Origin: Dermanyssus gallinae
Taxonomy: Eukaryota > Arthropoda > Arachnida > Mesostigmata > Dermanyssidae
Assembly: GCA_003439945.1 (NCBI GenBank)
Contig: QVRM01007040.1
Coordinates: 298,501-362,500 of the forward strand
Length of the DNA stretch: 64,000 bases
Direction: 5' to 3'
Within the stretch, counting starts at the first letter, position 1. Each line of letters opens with the position of its first letter. The notes under the pieces are model-generated. The model was not told the origin of the DNA, did not search any database, and saw only the letters and a list, made by a program, of their open reading frames with translations. Below, piece after piece: positions 11,291 through 21,559 of the stretch. The position numbers were made by a program, and so were the translations under genes.

Positions 11291-11809
11291 CGTGGTTGGC
11301 GTTGTGTATCGCAAACAAACTAGTTATTAAGGCGTTTGTGTGTTTTTGATAACCGCTTTTGTGTTGTTGCTCGTTGTTGTTGTTGCTGCCGCTCCTACTG
11401 TTGTTTCCATGTCGTCGTAGTTGTACATCATGCAGCGTTCGCTGTTGTTATAAGTTGTATCTCTCCCCCCCTCTCTCTCTCTCTATCTCTCTCCCTCTCT
11501 CGTGGATCGTCTTCTCTTTCCTATAGCACCGTCATCAGACATCTGGGCGGGTTAGCTCGAGGTATTGGCAATGGTTGTGACCATCTAGCGTTGTTGAACT
11601 TTGTCTGCGCACCTGTGTCTGTACGCGCGTGCTGCCGGCCGTCCATTCCTCCGTCCGTCCGTCCTGGATTCTTGCGATTCTTGAAACTGTACGGATGAGT
11701 TGTCCGATACAAATGTGTTGTTTTGGCTAACCTTGCTGCTGCTGCCGCTGGTAATGCTGTTGACTTCATTGTGTGTGTCCAGGTGTTGCCGATGTCGATA
11801 TAGATCCCG

Positions 11810-11855
11810 TCCCCGATGCTGCCTGCAAACTGCACGCTGCAGGCAGCATCGGGGA
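11810..11855. repeat. perfect 18-bp GC-rich hairpin
   Basis: Arm TCCCCGATGCTGCCTGCA (11810-11827), loop of 10 nt, exact complement at 11838-11855. A second, smaller inverted repeat (CGTCTGTC ... GACAGACG) follows within 50 bp. This is the most GC-rich stem in the window. Confidence 0.85.
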
Positions 11856-12194
11856 ACGCCAACGAACGTCTGTCTGAGTCACTGACAGACGCGCTGACGG
11901 CTGACTGGGGAACACGGCTACCGTCCGGCCAGCAAGCCTAAAACCCAGCCAACCCACCTATTGCCTATCCGCCTGATCGATGTATGTGATTCTCAATCAT
12001 TTTCGATTTTCGTTTGTTGTTGTCGTCGTCGTCGTCATTGACTCCGTCGACGAAAAATGGAAAAACACGACGTATTGCAACATGAAGGAGAAGAAACGAA
12101 CACGAAAAATAAGAAGAAAAGAAAAAGAAGAACAAAGTTAATCGACTTCGCTCGTAGTATGATCATGTCAACAAGTGCAGCATAAGCAGCATCT

Positions 12195-12812
12195 TGTCGC
12201 CGTCATCATTGTTGTTGCTGTTGTTGTTGTTGTTAGTGATGTTGTTGCTGCTCGTGGTGTTGCTGCTGCTGCCGCGCATACTGCTGAAGCCGTCGATACA
12301 ACTACTGTGACGACCGTAGACCTCATTTTGCTTATCATAATGCTTCATTTTCTCCCGACTTCCCTCCTGTATGTTTCCGCTGTCCGTTTGCTGAAGTTTG
12401 TTTGTGGACAAAAGCATATATGTACCTGTTGCCGAAGTAGTAGTAGTAGTAGTAGTATTTGTTGTTGTTGTTGTCATCGTTGTTGTTGTGGTTGTCGTTG
12501 TTGTCAGACACCAAAGCCATACAACAAGATATACAGCGCAACAAACGTGCCAACCGCAATGGATGTATCAACTGATGCTGCTATTGTTATTGTGTTTGTT
12601 AATGTTGTTGTTGCTACTGTTGTTGTTGTTGTTGTTGTTCTAGATACCAAAACCATAAAATGAAATGTACAACGCAATAGACGACGTGCGCCAATCACCA
12701 ACTGCTATCTATCTGTACGTCTGTTTGTGAGCTGCTGCTGCTGTTGCTGTTGTTATTGTTATTGCTGCTGTTGTTGTTGTTGTTGCTGTTGCTGTTGCTG
12801 CTGCTGCTGATT
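12195..12812. repeat. GTT/CTG array cluster
   Basis: GTT/CTG arrays at about 12206-12265, GTA/GTT at 12436-12505, GTT at 12603-12637 and CTG/GTT at 12732-12810. The last reads as a poly-Gln tail on the minus strand. Confidence 0.9.
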
Positions 12813-12982
12813 CGGTCGTTGAACAGCGTCGGCGCCAATCAGCACCGGCAGTGCTGAAAGCCACTCACCCCCATCTGCAAGCGCACCACCTATCATGCCA
12901 CCCCACCTCGTTTCTCCCGCCCGGCGCGTCAATTCTGGCCAATTGAGGTTAATTGGCAACACATGATAAATCCGACCGGCGC

Positions 12983-12997
12983 GGGGGGGGGGGGGGG
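12983..12997. repeat. poly(G) run
   Basis: About 14 consecutive G within a G-rich context that continues to about 13010. Confidence 0.85.
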
Positions 12998-13299
12998 TGG
13001 GGAGGGGAAGTCTGCACATCGCACGGCCAATGGCAACAACAACAACAACAACTATTCATGCTGTTTGTTACGTATCGCCACTGCTGGTGCTACTGTGGCT
13101 TCAGTTGTTGTGTCAGTGAGTCAGGCGTAGTGGATAGAAGCGACCAACCTTTTGTTCCCGTTCTGTTGCCGAGCCACCACCATTGCATTGCATGGCATGG
13201 CCTGTTCGCTGCTCACCCGACGACATGGCTGTCAACCAACTCGATTTGTCAGACGACGCATTTGTCAGCAAAATCAGAGCGAACGCAATGCGAACAAAG

Positions 13300-13300
<1 letters not shown>

Positions 13301-13342
<42 letters not shown>
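13301..13342. repeat. (AT)n microsatellite
   Basis: About 20 AT units. A smaller (AT)10 tract lies at about 13461-13481. Confidence 0.95.
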
Positions 13343-13348
<6 letters not shown>

Positions 13349-14358
13349 AACAACAAATCAGTTGAAGTAGTCACCAATGCCGAGAGCGACGCCTGCAGGT
13401 GGAGGTAATGATCTTACGAGTCTCGCCCCAGTCCAAACTTGTCGATGGTGTCGTTTGCCAATATATATATATATATATATAAAGAGAGGGAGTTGTAAAC
13501 GCAGGTATATAATATACACCTATGTTTGCGCTTCGTGTTGTAAATACAATTGTATAACGTAAATTGTCTAGGCTCATCATTATTGGGCAGTATCTATAGG
13601 GAAGGAGTCTATTACCACATCGCTGTATATGAAAGGAGAGAAGATCTTTCTCATGGAAATATCGTCGTCAACCTCTCTCTCTCGTTGTTTTTTAACCGTC
13701 GTTATTGTGTTACATCGCGTACGACGGATAGCGGTTTTTGTACACCTACGGACGCCCTCTAAGCGTTTTAGCCCCGACTGCTTTCCTCTAAGCGTTCGCT
13801 CACGTCGCGCGACGCACGATCACCTCTCCAACAATTGGCAAATTTGGCTCGATGGCTAATTAAGCCAATCAAATCGTTTGCTGAGAAATTAACTGCGTCG
13901 TTTCAATGTTGTCTGAAAAGAGATTCCCTCCCCTCCGCTAAATATTTACCTCCTGGGACATCGTTTTGGGACGTCGAAGGATCCGCCAGTTCGGTTCTGT
14001 TCCACTCTGCTACTGCGCAGAGGACAGACTCGCCTTACACGAAGCTAAATTCCCTAGTGGGAACTTCGCTAAGCGGTGAGCGCCACTTCTGACTAGATGA
14101 ACACGCGCGCAGATTCAACGTAGCGAGCGGTAAACTTATTCACACGTTTTTTTTCTACGCACCTATCCGTATTTTCAAGCATCAACACTTATGTATATCA
14201 TCTTAGTTTTCTTTTCACTTATAATGAGTATGCATATAACATTGTTATTTATGCTGTTGTGAGCTGCTCTCGGCATATCGTCCGAGCGAGACCGCGCAGC
14301 GATCTCTTCGTAAGGGCCAGGCTGGCATGATACTTCGCACGTTATGTTGAGAGCACGG

Positions 14359-14583
14359 TCAACAGATGCACTCCTCTGTGTACTCCTCGTAGAAGTTCGT
14401 ATCTGAGCAGACCAGGTGATGATAGATAACTATGTATCTGGTACAGACGTTGCGATTGTCACATGCAAGACCAGACCAGAGGTAAGAGACACTGAAAATA
14501 TCCAGGTCTCCAACCTCCCGTTGGACTTGTTCAACTATATTTTCCCACTCCAAGGCAAAGCTTTCAACTGGCGCGGTGTCTGA
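14359..14583 (-). CDS. possible last coding exon of a Cys-rich protein
   Basis: On the minus strand, TTTTTAG precedes a 75-codon frame that begins at 14583 and ends with TGA at 14361-14359. The preceding AG and T-run look like a 3' splice site. The frame opens exactly at that border in phase 0. The peptide looks like a folded extracellular segment, not a repeat. It has an acidic N-terminal part (W-E-N-I-V-E-Q-V-Q-R-E-V-G-D-L-D), an aromatic middle (S-Y-L-W-S-G) and five cysteines spaced C-x5-C-x11-C-x12-C-x-C just before the stop. I do not recognise the family. No upstream exon could be linked with certainty, and a chance frame of this length is possible. The disulfide-like spacing at the extreme C terminus is the main argument for a real exon. 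Confidence 0.35.
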   Translation of the reverse strand, partial: SDTAPVESFALEWENIVEQVQREVGDLDIFSVSYLWSGLACDNRNVCTRYIVIYHHLVCSDTNFYEEYTEECIC

Positions 14584-14836
14584 CTAAAAACATACATACA
14601 CGTATGCATAAGTATGTGAATACGCATGGATGTAACAATGCATGCATATAATTGCCCCTTAACTTCTGATCATGCCGTTATCAGTGTCGTTTGTGCAGAA
14701 AAAAAACAGGAACTCTAAATCTTACTGCAGTCCGTGCCGTAATTCGTATTACTGTTCTTATTAGTATTCATTTATTATAGCGTTAACCCAGATCTTAGAA
14801 AAACATGTGTACGTTCCGGTGTTGCTTTTGTTGTTA

Positions 14837-14871
14837 CCGCGCACCTATGTGTCTCCTCCGGTCGCGAGGCG
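14837..14871 (-). mobile_element. SINE head fragment, copy C
   Basis: 35 bp matching, at about 32 positions, the region of the full SINE between box B and box A (minus strand 55454-55488). It contains GCGCACCTATG and TCTCCTCCGGT. Sequence on both sides is unrelated, so it is a short relic of the tRNA-like head. Confidence 0.5.
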
Positions 14872-14884
14872 GCTAGTACTTTTA

Positions 14885-14910
14885 CTACTACTACTACTAC
14901 TAGTAGTAGT
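14885..14910. repeat. (ACT)n-(AGT)n palindrome
   Basis: An ACT triplet array switches to its own complement at CTAGTAG, making a simple-sequence palindrome. Confidence 0.75.
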
Positions 14911-15252
14911 ACAGCCTAGTTAGTATTGCTACTATTCCTAGTATTTAACACGTTTCCCTTTTTGACCGGATAGGATCGTTCGAGTTCGCACTTCAGCAAA
15001 AAACTCTTATTCGACATGGTGACAGATGACGCACAACGATTGAAGTCTTTGTACGTTACTGCTCTCGTATGGCGCAACATATGTACTAAAACTATTATTG
15101 CTATTGCTGCGTCAATTTCTAGCGTTCGGACGGGTTAAACAACTCCAACACGAACAGCTAAAACAGTAGCTATGCAACAGCACCCGATTTAGCAATGAAT
15201 CATTTGCTCGGCGGTATGACAGATAACTACGTCATACCTCTCTCTCTCCCTC

Positions 15253-15344
<92 letters not shown>

Positions 15345-15346
15345 CA
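15253..15346. repeat. long (AT)n tract
   Basis: Over 90 bp of AT with a few CATA/GTAT interruptions, followed by (GT)n at 15354-15366. Confidence 0.95.
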
Positions 15347-15554
15347 TGTACGCGTGTGTGTGTGTGTTGTATACATATCGACAAAAGGCGTTGTCATTTT
15401 CGGCTTCCATTCGTTGACTTCCATGTTTGCGATTTGTACCGATTTGTCAAGGACAGTACGACCAGGTTTTGCTGAGCGACGCTTTGTGTGCCGAACGACG
15501 GCTAAAACGACCACGACATCACCTGCCTGCGCACCTCAATGACGCAAAATAAAA

Positions 15555-16086
15555 ATGGCGACGCCCGGCGACGGCCTACGCGTCGAGTCCGCTTCGGCCA
15601 GCAAAACGGGGAAGGGCGGGTTTTGCCAAATGCCGACGCCGAGCCAGGTGCAGTGTCAACGAACAGATTGCTTATTGGCTTCGCTAGGCCCGTCAGCCGC
15701 GAAAGGTGGTGGTGCCAGCAGCAGCAGCAGCTGTTCTAGTGCGACGGTCTGCCCGCCTGGGGCAGGACGTGCGAAGGGAGACCTCCTCTTCATATTCCAC
15801 CCTCATCTGGTCCCTGGGCACTGGCAATCGTGCAGCGCGCTCACGAAACAAGACAGCCCACCAGGAGCACCACGGTATCGCGAACGAAGAGACAGGACAA
15901 GGAGGATTGATGAACGCCACGATGATCGTCGACCTCGTCGTAATCGGCCGGCAGCTCCGATACAACGCCTGCAGGAACTACGCGTTGCGGAACGGCTCGC
16001 CAGCTGCTAGAATGGCCACTGATCTGTGCCCACACCTGGGGAAATACTTGTGGAAATACGTCCCCCGTCCTAACCAGGAATCGTGA
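15555..16086 (+). CDS. candidate coding region, structure unresolved
   Basis: A GC-rich island in AT-rich DNA with long overlapping frames. One frame begins with ATGGCGACG in a favourable context (AAAATGG) at 15555 and runs to 16010. Another runs from about 15690 to a TGA at 16084-16086 and has non-repetitive codons, two N-x-T sequons and a Cys-containing tail ending in R-P-N-Q-E-S. A minus-strand frame (15841-16173) is also open. The two plus frames could be joined only by splicing or a frameshift, and I cannot choose between them. No domain recognised. GC-rich DNA keeps many frames open by chance. Confidence 0.25.
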
Positions 16087-16470
16087 CAAGTCCTGCAATA
16101 CCGGTCTGTTCGTCACGCGTTTCGTCGGCCGGTGCCGTGCCTGAATCGACGAGTCCACGATTAGTTGTTTCATGAAGCTGGTGTTCTAATGACGGAAGTG
16201 CTGTTTGCTTTAAACGGGCCAGCATGAAAATGTTCGGTTAAAGTAGCAGTATTGTAATACAGCAGCTAAATGTATGCGTCATTATATGCGTTTTTTTTCC
16301 AAATGTAATTAGAAGCTATTAAGGCGCTAAAACACCCGCGTCTTAGAAAAAGCTTCTATCGTATATAAGGTCATACTTAGATCATATTCGTTGATTATGT
16401 TTGTCTATAGAATAGTAGTTAAAGGTTTGTTCGGGAGGACGTTTGACTTTTCGTGGCAAAGTCCAAGGTA

Positions 16471-16474
<4 letters not shown>

Positions 16475-16503
<29 letters not shown>
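16475..16503. repeat. (AT)n microsatellite
   Basis: About 13 AT units. Confidence 0.9.
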
Positions 16504-16508
<5 letters not shown>

Positions 16509-16540
16509 TACGTAAGAAGGTCATCACTCTAGACAGGTGT

Positions 16541-16741
16541 TCACCCACTAAGGTTTCCGTGTATCTGCCTGAATCCGGGCAGTATCGAGAATGGGCTCGC
16601 ATCAAATGACTCGCAGACGTCCTTCTGTATTCTTCGTATGTAAGTATGAAAGGCTACCGAATCGGCTAGGCATCTGCTGTTGCCTTCTAAGCAATCGTCC
16701 CTTAGGACGAAATGCTGTGTGTCGTTGTTATTGTCGTGCAT
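16541..16741 (-). CDS. unrecognised open frame, possible exon
   Basis: A 66-codon minus-strand frame from an ATG at 16741 to TGA at 16543-16541. It is non-repetitive after the first five residues. It carries three cysteines in the order D-C-L-E-G-N-S-R-C ... D-V-C-E-S. It lies about 2 kb upstream of the Cys-rich candidate exon at 14359-14583 and on the same strand, so the two could belong to one gene. A GTAGCC site after D-S would join in phase 0, but this is speculative. No family recognised. Confidence 0.18.
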   Translation of the reverse strand: MHDNNNDTQHFVLRDDCLEGNSRCLADSVAFHTYIRRIQKDVCESFDASPFSILPGFRQIHGNLSG

Positions 16742-16818
16742 TCCATTTAGCCGCGCGCATTAGCGGTGACGGCTTGGCGTTATCATCTTTAGTGCCCCTC
16801 ACAACGTCGACAGTGAGC

Positions 16819-16887
16819 ACAACAACAACAACAAAGTCATCACAACAACAACAACAAAGTCATCACAACAACAACAACAAAGTCATC
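16819..16887. repeat. 23-bp minisatellite, 3 copies
   Basis: Three perfect head-to-tail copies of a 23-bp unit, a CAA array ending in AAAGTCATC, at 16819-16841, 16842-16864 and 16865-16887. It is followed by imperfect CAA/CGA triplets to about 16945. Confidence 0.9.
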
Positions 16888-17089
16888 ACAACAGCAACAA
16901 CAATAACCACGACGACGGCAACAACTACCACAATGACAACAACGTCACCGCAATGACTTCATTGGCGTCACGACGCCGGCGATCGCAAACACGCCTGCTT
17001 GTATCCCGCAAACATTCTAGCAAAACTTGCACAGATAGAAGCACATCCACAAGCTAAAGGTGAACGAACGACTTTGTTAACGACGAGTT

Positions 17090-17145
17090 AGCAACAACAA
17101 CAACATCGACAACATCAACCGCAGCAGCAGCAACAACAACAGAGG
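17090..17145. repeat. CAA/CAG triplet tract
   Basis: ACAACAACAAC and CAGCAGCAG arrays within unique DNA. Confidence 0.85.
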
Positions 17146-17399
17146 GACGGAGTAAAGTCAGCAGCCCACGATGCTAAGCGATGATGATGGCGCCGCCTCC
17201 GTCGCCGCCACCACAAGCGCGGGTGGCACCGCTTCAGTCAGCGTCACGGGCGGCTGTCGGTTGGTAGTCATGTTCGACCAGACCTACTACATCGTAGATA
17301 CATAGCTAGATAGATAGATCAACTCGTGTTGATGCAGAGACAGATGCTGGCCTGCAGTCTGAGAGGATGGCTTTAGTTCGTCAATGAGTCGCCGGATTC

Positions 17400-17423
17400 C
17401 TCTCTCTCTCTCTCTCTCTCTCT
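17400..17423. repeat. (CT)n microsatellite
   Basis: About 12 CT units. Confidence 0.9.
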
Positions 17424-17787
17424 GTGTATCCGTCTGCGTCTTCCTTTGTTTTTCGGTGTCTGCTTGCGTCGTCATCGTCATCATCATTGTCTCATTTTGC
17501 TTCTTTTCATTTTCGGCACTCGGTCGAGCGAGCCGGGTAGAAGAGCCGGATGCGAGCAGTAGAGGTGAGACACCAACAACAACAATGGATGCCCGGTTAG
17601 GCTTGCCAGCACCGGTTCTGGCCAACAAAGAACCGAGCCAGCCACGCATCCAGCCGCCGCCACCACCACCGATTCGACTGGCTCGTTGTCGACCGCCGTT
17701 CATTCATGTTCAGGGTTAGATAGATGCTCCAGTCGTGGGTCCGGCACCCAGTCCGTCTGTCAGGCACATCCTTGCGAATAACGCAGT

Positions 17788-17885
17788 GGCAACGACGACG
17801 ACGACGACGACAACGATTAAATAATGACCATGACAACGACGAAAACAATAACAACGACGACGAAAACAATAACAACAACAACAAG
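17788..17885. repeat. ACG/ACA triplet cluster
   Basis: GAC arrays then CAA/CGA arrays, imperfect. Confidence 0.85.
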
Positions 17886-18069
17886 AGATCCTTTAATTTG
17901 CGCGCCTTCCAATCACACGACTCCGACACGACGCTTGTAGAACACAGTCCGGTAAGCAACACATAGGCACCTGCAAACGCAGGCAAACGCGCCTTACAGA
18001 CGACGCAACAGTGAGGAGGCTATCGTGACTCGATTGTTGTTGTTGTCTCTACTGTTGCGTTTTCTCTAG

Positions 18070-18105
18070 TGTTGTTGTTGTTGCTGTTGTTGTCGTTGTT
18101 GTTGT
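18070..18105. repeat. GTT triplet tract
   Basis: GTT with CTG and GTC interruptions. Confidence 0.85.
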
Positions 18106-19113
18106 CGACGTCGCCACAGTAGTTCGACATGGCCAGACTGTGGCGACCGCTGTATCAATTGTATTTAAGTATGTGGTTTGTCTCTTGTGTTGTTCGACCG
18201 GAGGCAGACGATTTGAGATCAAGAGGGATGAGATGGGCGGGGGGGAGAAAGGGGGGGGGGCGAAAGTCAAGTGGGTTGGGCAAAAGTGCACCCGATTTCA
18301 TAATTTCCTGCTGTTGCACCGTCCAGCTTTTGTATCGATAATGCTAGCACAATATCGCCTGCGCTTGCTTACTGCTTGATGATCGGTCTGGTCGTCTGTC
18401 ATAGATGGGCCTGTAAGAGTTGATGGTGGTGATGATGCTGCTGCTGCTGTTGCTGCCAATTGCCGATGTCGATGTTTAGGCCACTTTCTAAGTCTGCATC
18501 TTTGTTGCTACTGAAGTTCTTGCTTGAAGTTGTTGCTGTTGTTTGAGCCGTCTTTATGCTGTGGTTAAGGTCGAAACGAAGCGTCTTCACAGACGACGTC
18601 TCGCACAGATGACAAAGCCAGTGTAATAAGACTACAATATGACTATTATGGCGATGATATTGAAGTTGCTGCTGCGGCTGTTATTGTTGTTGTTGTTATT
18701 GAAAATTACAATGCCTGCTCATCGATTCGCAACGATTGTCCCAAACAGATGGCAGATGCGCATCGTCATTGCTAAACGACCACAATCAATGAGACCACGC
18801 ACCCGGAACACTAAAAACACGATCCTACTTATCATTAGCCGGCTGAGGGTCATTGGTGATGGTGGTGGTGGGCGGAATGTAACAAATGTTAGCAACAACT
18901 CGTCAAGGAGACAACCAACTGAGGGGCATCCACGGACTTTCAAAATCTACTTTATATATATACATGTTTTTTATAGATTTTTTCCGTAAGGCTAATAATG
19001 GCCGTGTACGGCATTTTCATGTCATGGCTAATTTTCGATCCACTCCGGCATTTTACCCTGTCTAAATTGCAAACCAATTTTAGAAAAAAACCATGCAAAC
19101 CAATTTTAGAGTG

Positions 19114-19174
19114 GCCGGTCTGGGTCTCGAACCCAGTTCTCCCGAATGCAAGGCAAACGCTTTGCCACTAAGCT
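19114..19174 (-). repeat. tRNA-related sequence (pseudo-tRNA or SINE head)
   Basis: On the minus strand there is an A-box-like TAGTGGCAAAGCG, a putative anticodon loop CTTGCAT whose centre reads TGC (Ala if real), and a well-formed T arm. The T arm has CTGGG paired with CCCAG around a TTCGAGA loop, giving a good box B. The acceptor ends do not pair and the anticodon stem is poor, so it is not a functional tRNA gene. Two direct 16-bp copies of GCAAACCAATTTTAGA (19069-19084 and 19095-19110) lie just beyond its 3' side. The tRNA head plus unrelated body resembles a second SINE family, distinct from the one at 55336-55512. Confidence 0.5.
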
Positions 19175-19185
19175 TTCTCTCATCT

Positions 19186-20150
19186 TGCTCGGTTATCTAT
19201 ATACACATGGTACATATCAGTGTTATTGGCACATGTTTCTCAACTCAATAGCATCCTGGTGTTTCTACTTCTAACAGATGGAATGACCTAGACAATATTG
19301 TTGTTTACATGACTACATCTCTGCACAAGCCGCATAACGGGGCAACTATTTAAATATGAAGATTTACATTTTTGTTGACTGATCTTAACTAATGACCGCA
19401 GTAGACTAATGAGAAATGTGACAAACAGCCTAAGCAAAAACAATAGATCAAAGATCAGTAAGAGCACCAGTTGACATTGTCAAAACGAAGACATGGATCA
19501 TGGTCACAACAACGTTTGCATACTTGATGAAGATGCCACCGTACAACGGAGGGGGGGGGGGGCAAATACATATGTTTGATCATGGGGCCGGGCAGTTCGT
19601 ATTATCATTCATATCGCTCACTCTTCTGGAGGCAGGCCATATTTGTGCAAACACGTAGGCATTCAGACTGGGGATGTTCAGAGAAGATTCCTAAAAAGGA
19701 TCCTTCTGCAGAAGATGTGACATAGAGCCGTAGTTCTGTCTTAATTTTCGGTCACTGTCGATTTTAATTAGGAACAACGACATATGGGTACTGTCGCAGC
19801 TTGTGAGCACAAATACGATTGATTACTACCTCTGTGTGCGGATGAACAGACGGGGTTCTTTTTTGTACTATAGAATATAAATTAGCTATTACTAAATTAC
19901 TTAATTGTATTACTAATTCTGTTTAAGTAACTGCCGAAACCAGACAGTGCAAAGGGAAAAAGAAGCGGGCAATGAGATCGCTGGTGACCTCACCCTTCAG
20001 AGCACTGCCGCTAACGAATGACAACGAAAACGTCAGAGCAGGACGGCGTCAAAACGATCATCTGGTTCCCATCTCATTTAAAGTGAAAACAGCAGCAGCA
20101 CCGGTTACAAGACCATAATCATCGACTGCTACCACTTCGATTACAACAAG
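19186..20150. other. unique noncoding sequence
   Basis: No supported gene. A poly(G) run of about 12 sits at 19551-19562. Confidence 0.5.
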
Positions 20151-20349
20151 TAAGAAGCTTGCTGAAAAACGAAAATGAACAAATACCGAACAAAGAAAGA
20201 TAGAAAGAATACAACAACAAAAAACAAAAACAAATAAACAGGCAGATGCGACGAAACGAAGCAAACGAGAAAGGGAGCATATGAACAATGAATGAATGAT
20301 GATCAGCAAAGGGAAGGCCAAAGGCAAATGCCAACATTTGCAAGCTAGC

Positions 20350-20515
20350 AGCAGCGGCAGCGGCAGCAGCACAATGAAAAAGAGAGGGCAAATAAAAACA
20401 AAAAAATGTAGAAGAAAACAAACAAACAAAAATAAAAAGGAAGGAATAAAGAAAAGACCACAAGCAGCTGAAACAAAAATTACAACAGCAGCAGCAGCAT
20501 CGGCGGCGACGGCAT
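20350..20515. repeat. CAG/GGC and A-rich low-complexity DNA
   Basis: AGC/GGC triplets at about 20348-20370, an A-rich AAACAAA stretch to 20460, and CAG/GGC triplets at 20486-20512. The 249-codon minus-strand frame across 20058-20807 is Leu/Phe-rich repeat translation. Confidence 0.7.
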
Positions 20516-20764
20516 AAGCAAAAATGGTCACTGTGGGCAACGTTGTTGAACAGCAAGCGGCTGACCGATGGCGGCGATGGTGATGACGATGGTTCGAAGG
20601 CGACGACGGCGACTCTTTGGTGGCGAAATGCGATGGTGCGTCGCTGTGCAGGATCACATCCCCACGCGAGCGATGGACGACGAACGAGCTGCTCGAAGGT
20701 AGAAATCTTTCCTTCGTTTTTAGCATCGTTTTCCTCGTGTCTTCCTTCCTGGGTCTCGGTGCGT

Positions 20765-20788
20765 CCCCCCCCCCCCCCCCCCCCCCCC
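20765..20788. repeat. C24 homopolymer
   Basis: 24 consecutive C (G24 on the minus strand), followed by AGC and GGT triplets to about 20850. A run this long can form a G-quadruplex and is prone to sequencing and assembly length error. Confidence 0.9.
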
Positions 20789-21116
20789 GAGTGTTTGCGA
20801 GAAACAACAGCAGCAGAAGCAGCAGCAGGGGTGGTGGTGGTGGTGGCGGTAATGGCGTCGCCGACGACGATGACGCAGTCGCTGTGGGTGCCGTCGATCT
20901 ATCGAAGTGCCACTTCAGGCAGGCTTCAGACTGACTTCAGGAGGTGTGATGACCGATGACCAGTCGAGGGCAGTCTTGCCAGTGTCGGTCGCAGTCCCCC
21001 GCAGCCCCCCGCCGCCGCCATCGCCGCCGCTGACGACGACTACAACAACAATGGGGAATGGTGAAGGGGCAACGACAGACGATCACTGCAAGCTGCCAAA
21101 AGCTGTGCTAAGCTTT

Positions 21117-21156
21117 CAACTAACCAAATAGTATAAATTTACTATTTAGTTAGTTG
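21117..21156. repeat. 17-bp hairpin, one mismatch
   Basis: Arm CAACTAACCAAATAGTA (21117-21133), loop of 6 nt, then TACTATTTAGTTAGTTG (21140-21156). One position gives a wobble or mismatch. Confidence 0.85.
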
Positions 21157-21559
21157 GAATAACAACCAAAATAACGCTAATATTAATAATGACGGCGACG
21201 TCAAACAGTATTACTATTAGTATTAATGACTACTACGATGATATCAATAATAGCAGAGTCTCATAAAGCGCTAAATTGGTCAACTGTGACTCGTAAAACA
21301 GGACGTACAGAGACATTCTATAGAAGTTAAAGAGTAAACTTGCTCTTAGTGGTAGGCACCGCCACTGTGATCGAATTGTTGTTTTTGTTGTTTATATTGT
21401 TGATATTGTTGTTGTTGTCTTTATTGTTTATTTTACCAGTGATTTTGTGTTCATCCGTGTGCATAACTGTATACACGTGATCAGAGCTCTCCTGAGCTCT
21501 TTGCCTAGCCGAGCGAACCGTGTTTAACTGCTGCTCGATCTGCAATGTCGCTGGAAACA

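Noticed and set aside
16819..16935. CRISPR-like regular repeats
   Set aside because: Unit is 23 bp with no unique spacers and consists of CAA triplets; it is a tandem minisatellite in a eukaryotic context.
19114..19174. Functional tRNA-Ala gene
   Set aside because: T arm is good but the acceptor stem does not pair and the anticodon stem is poor.
20058..20807. 249-codon minus-strand ORF with many hydrophobic segments
   Set aside because: Arises from A-rich (T-rich on minus) and CAG/GGC triplet DNA; no family features.
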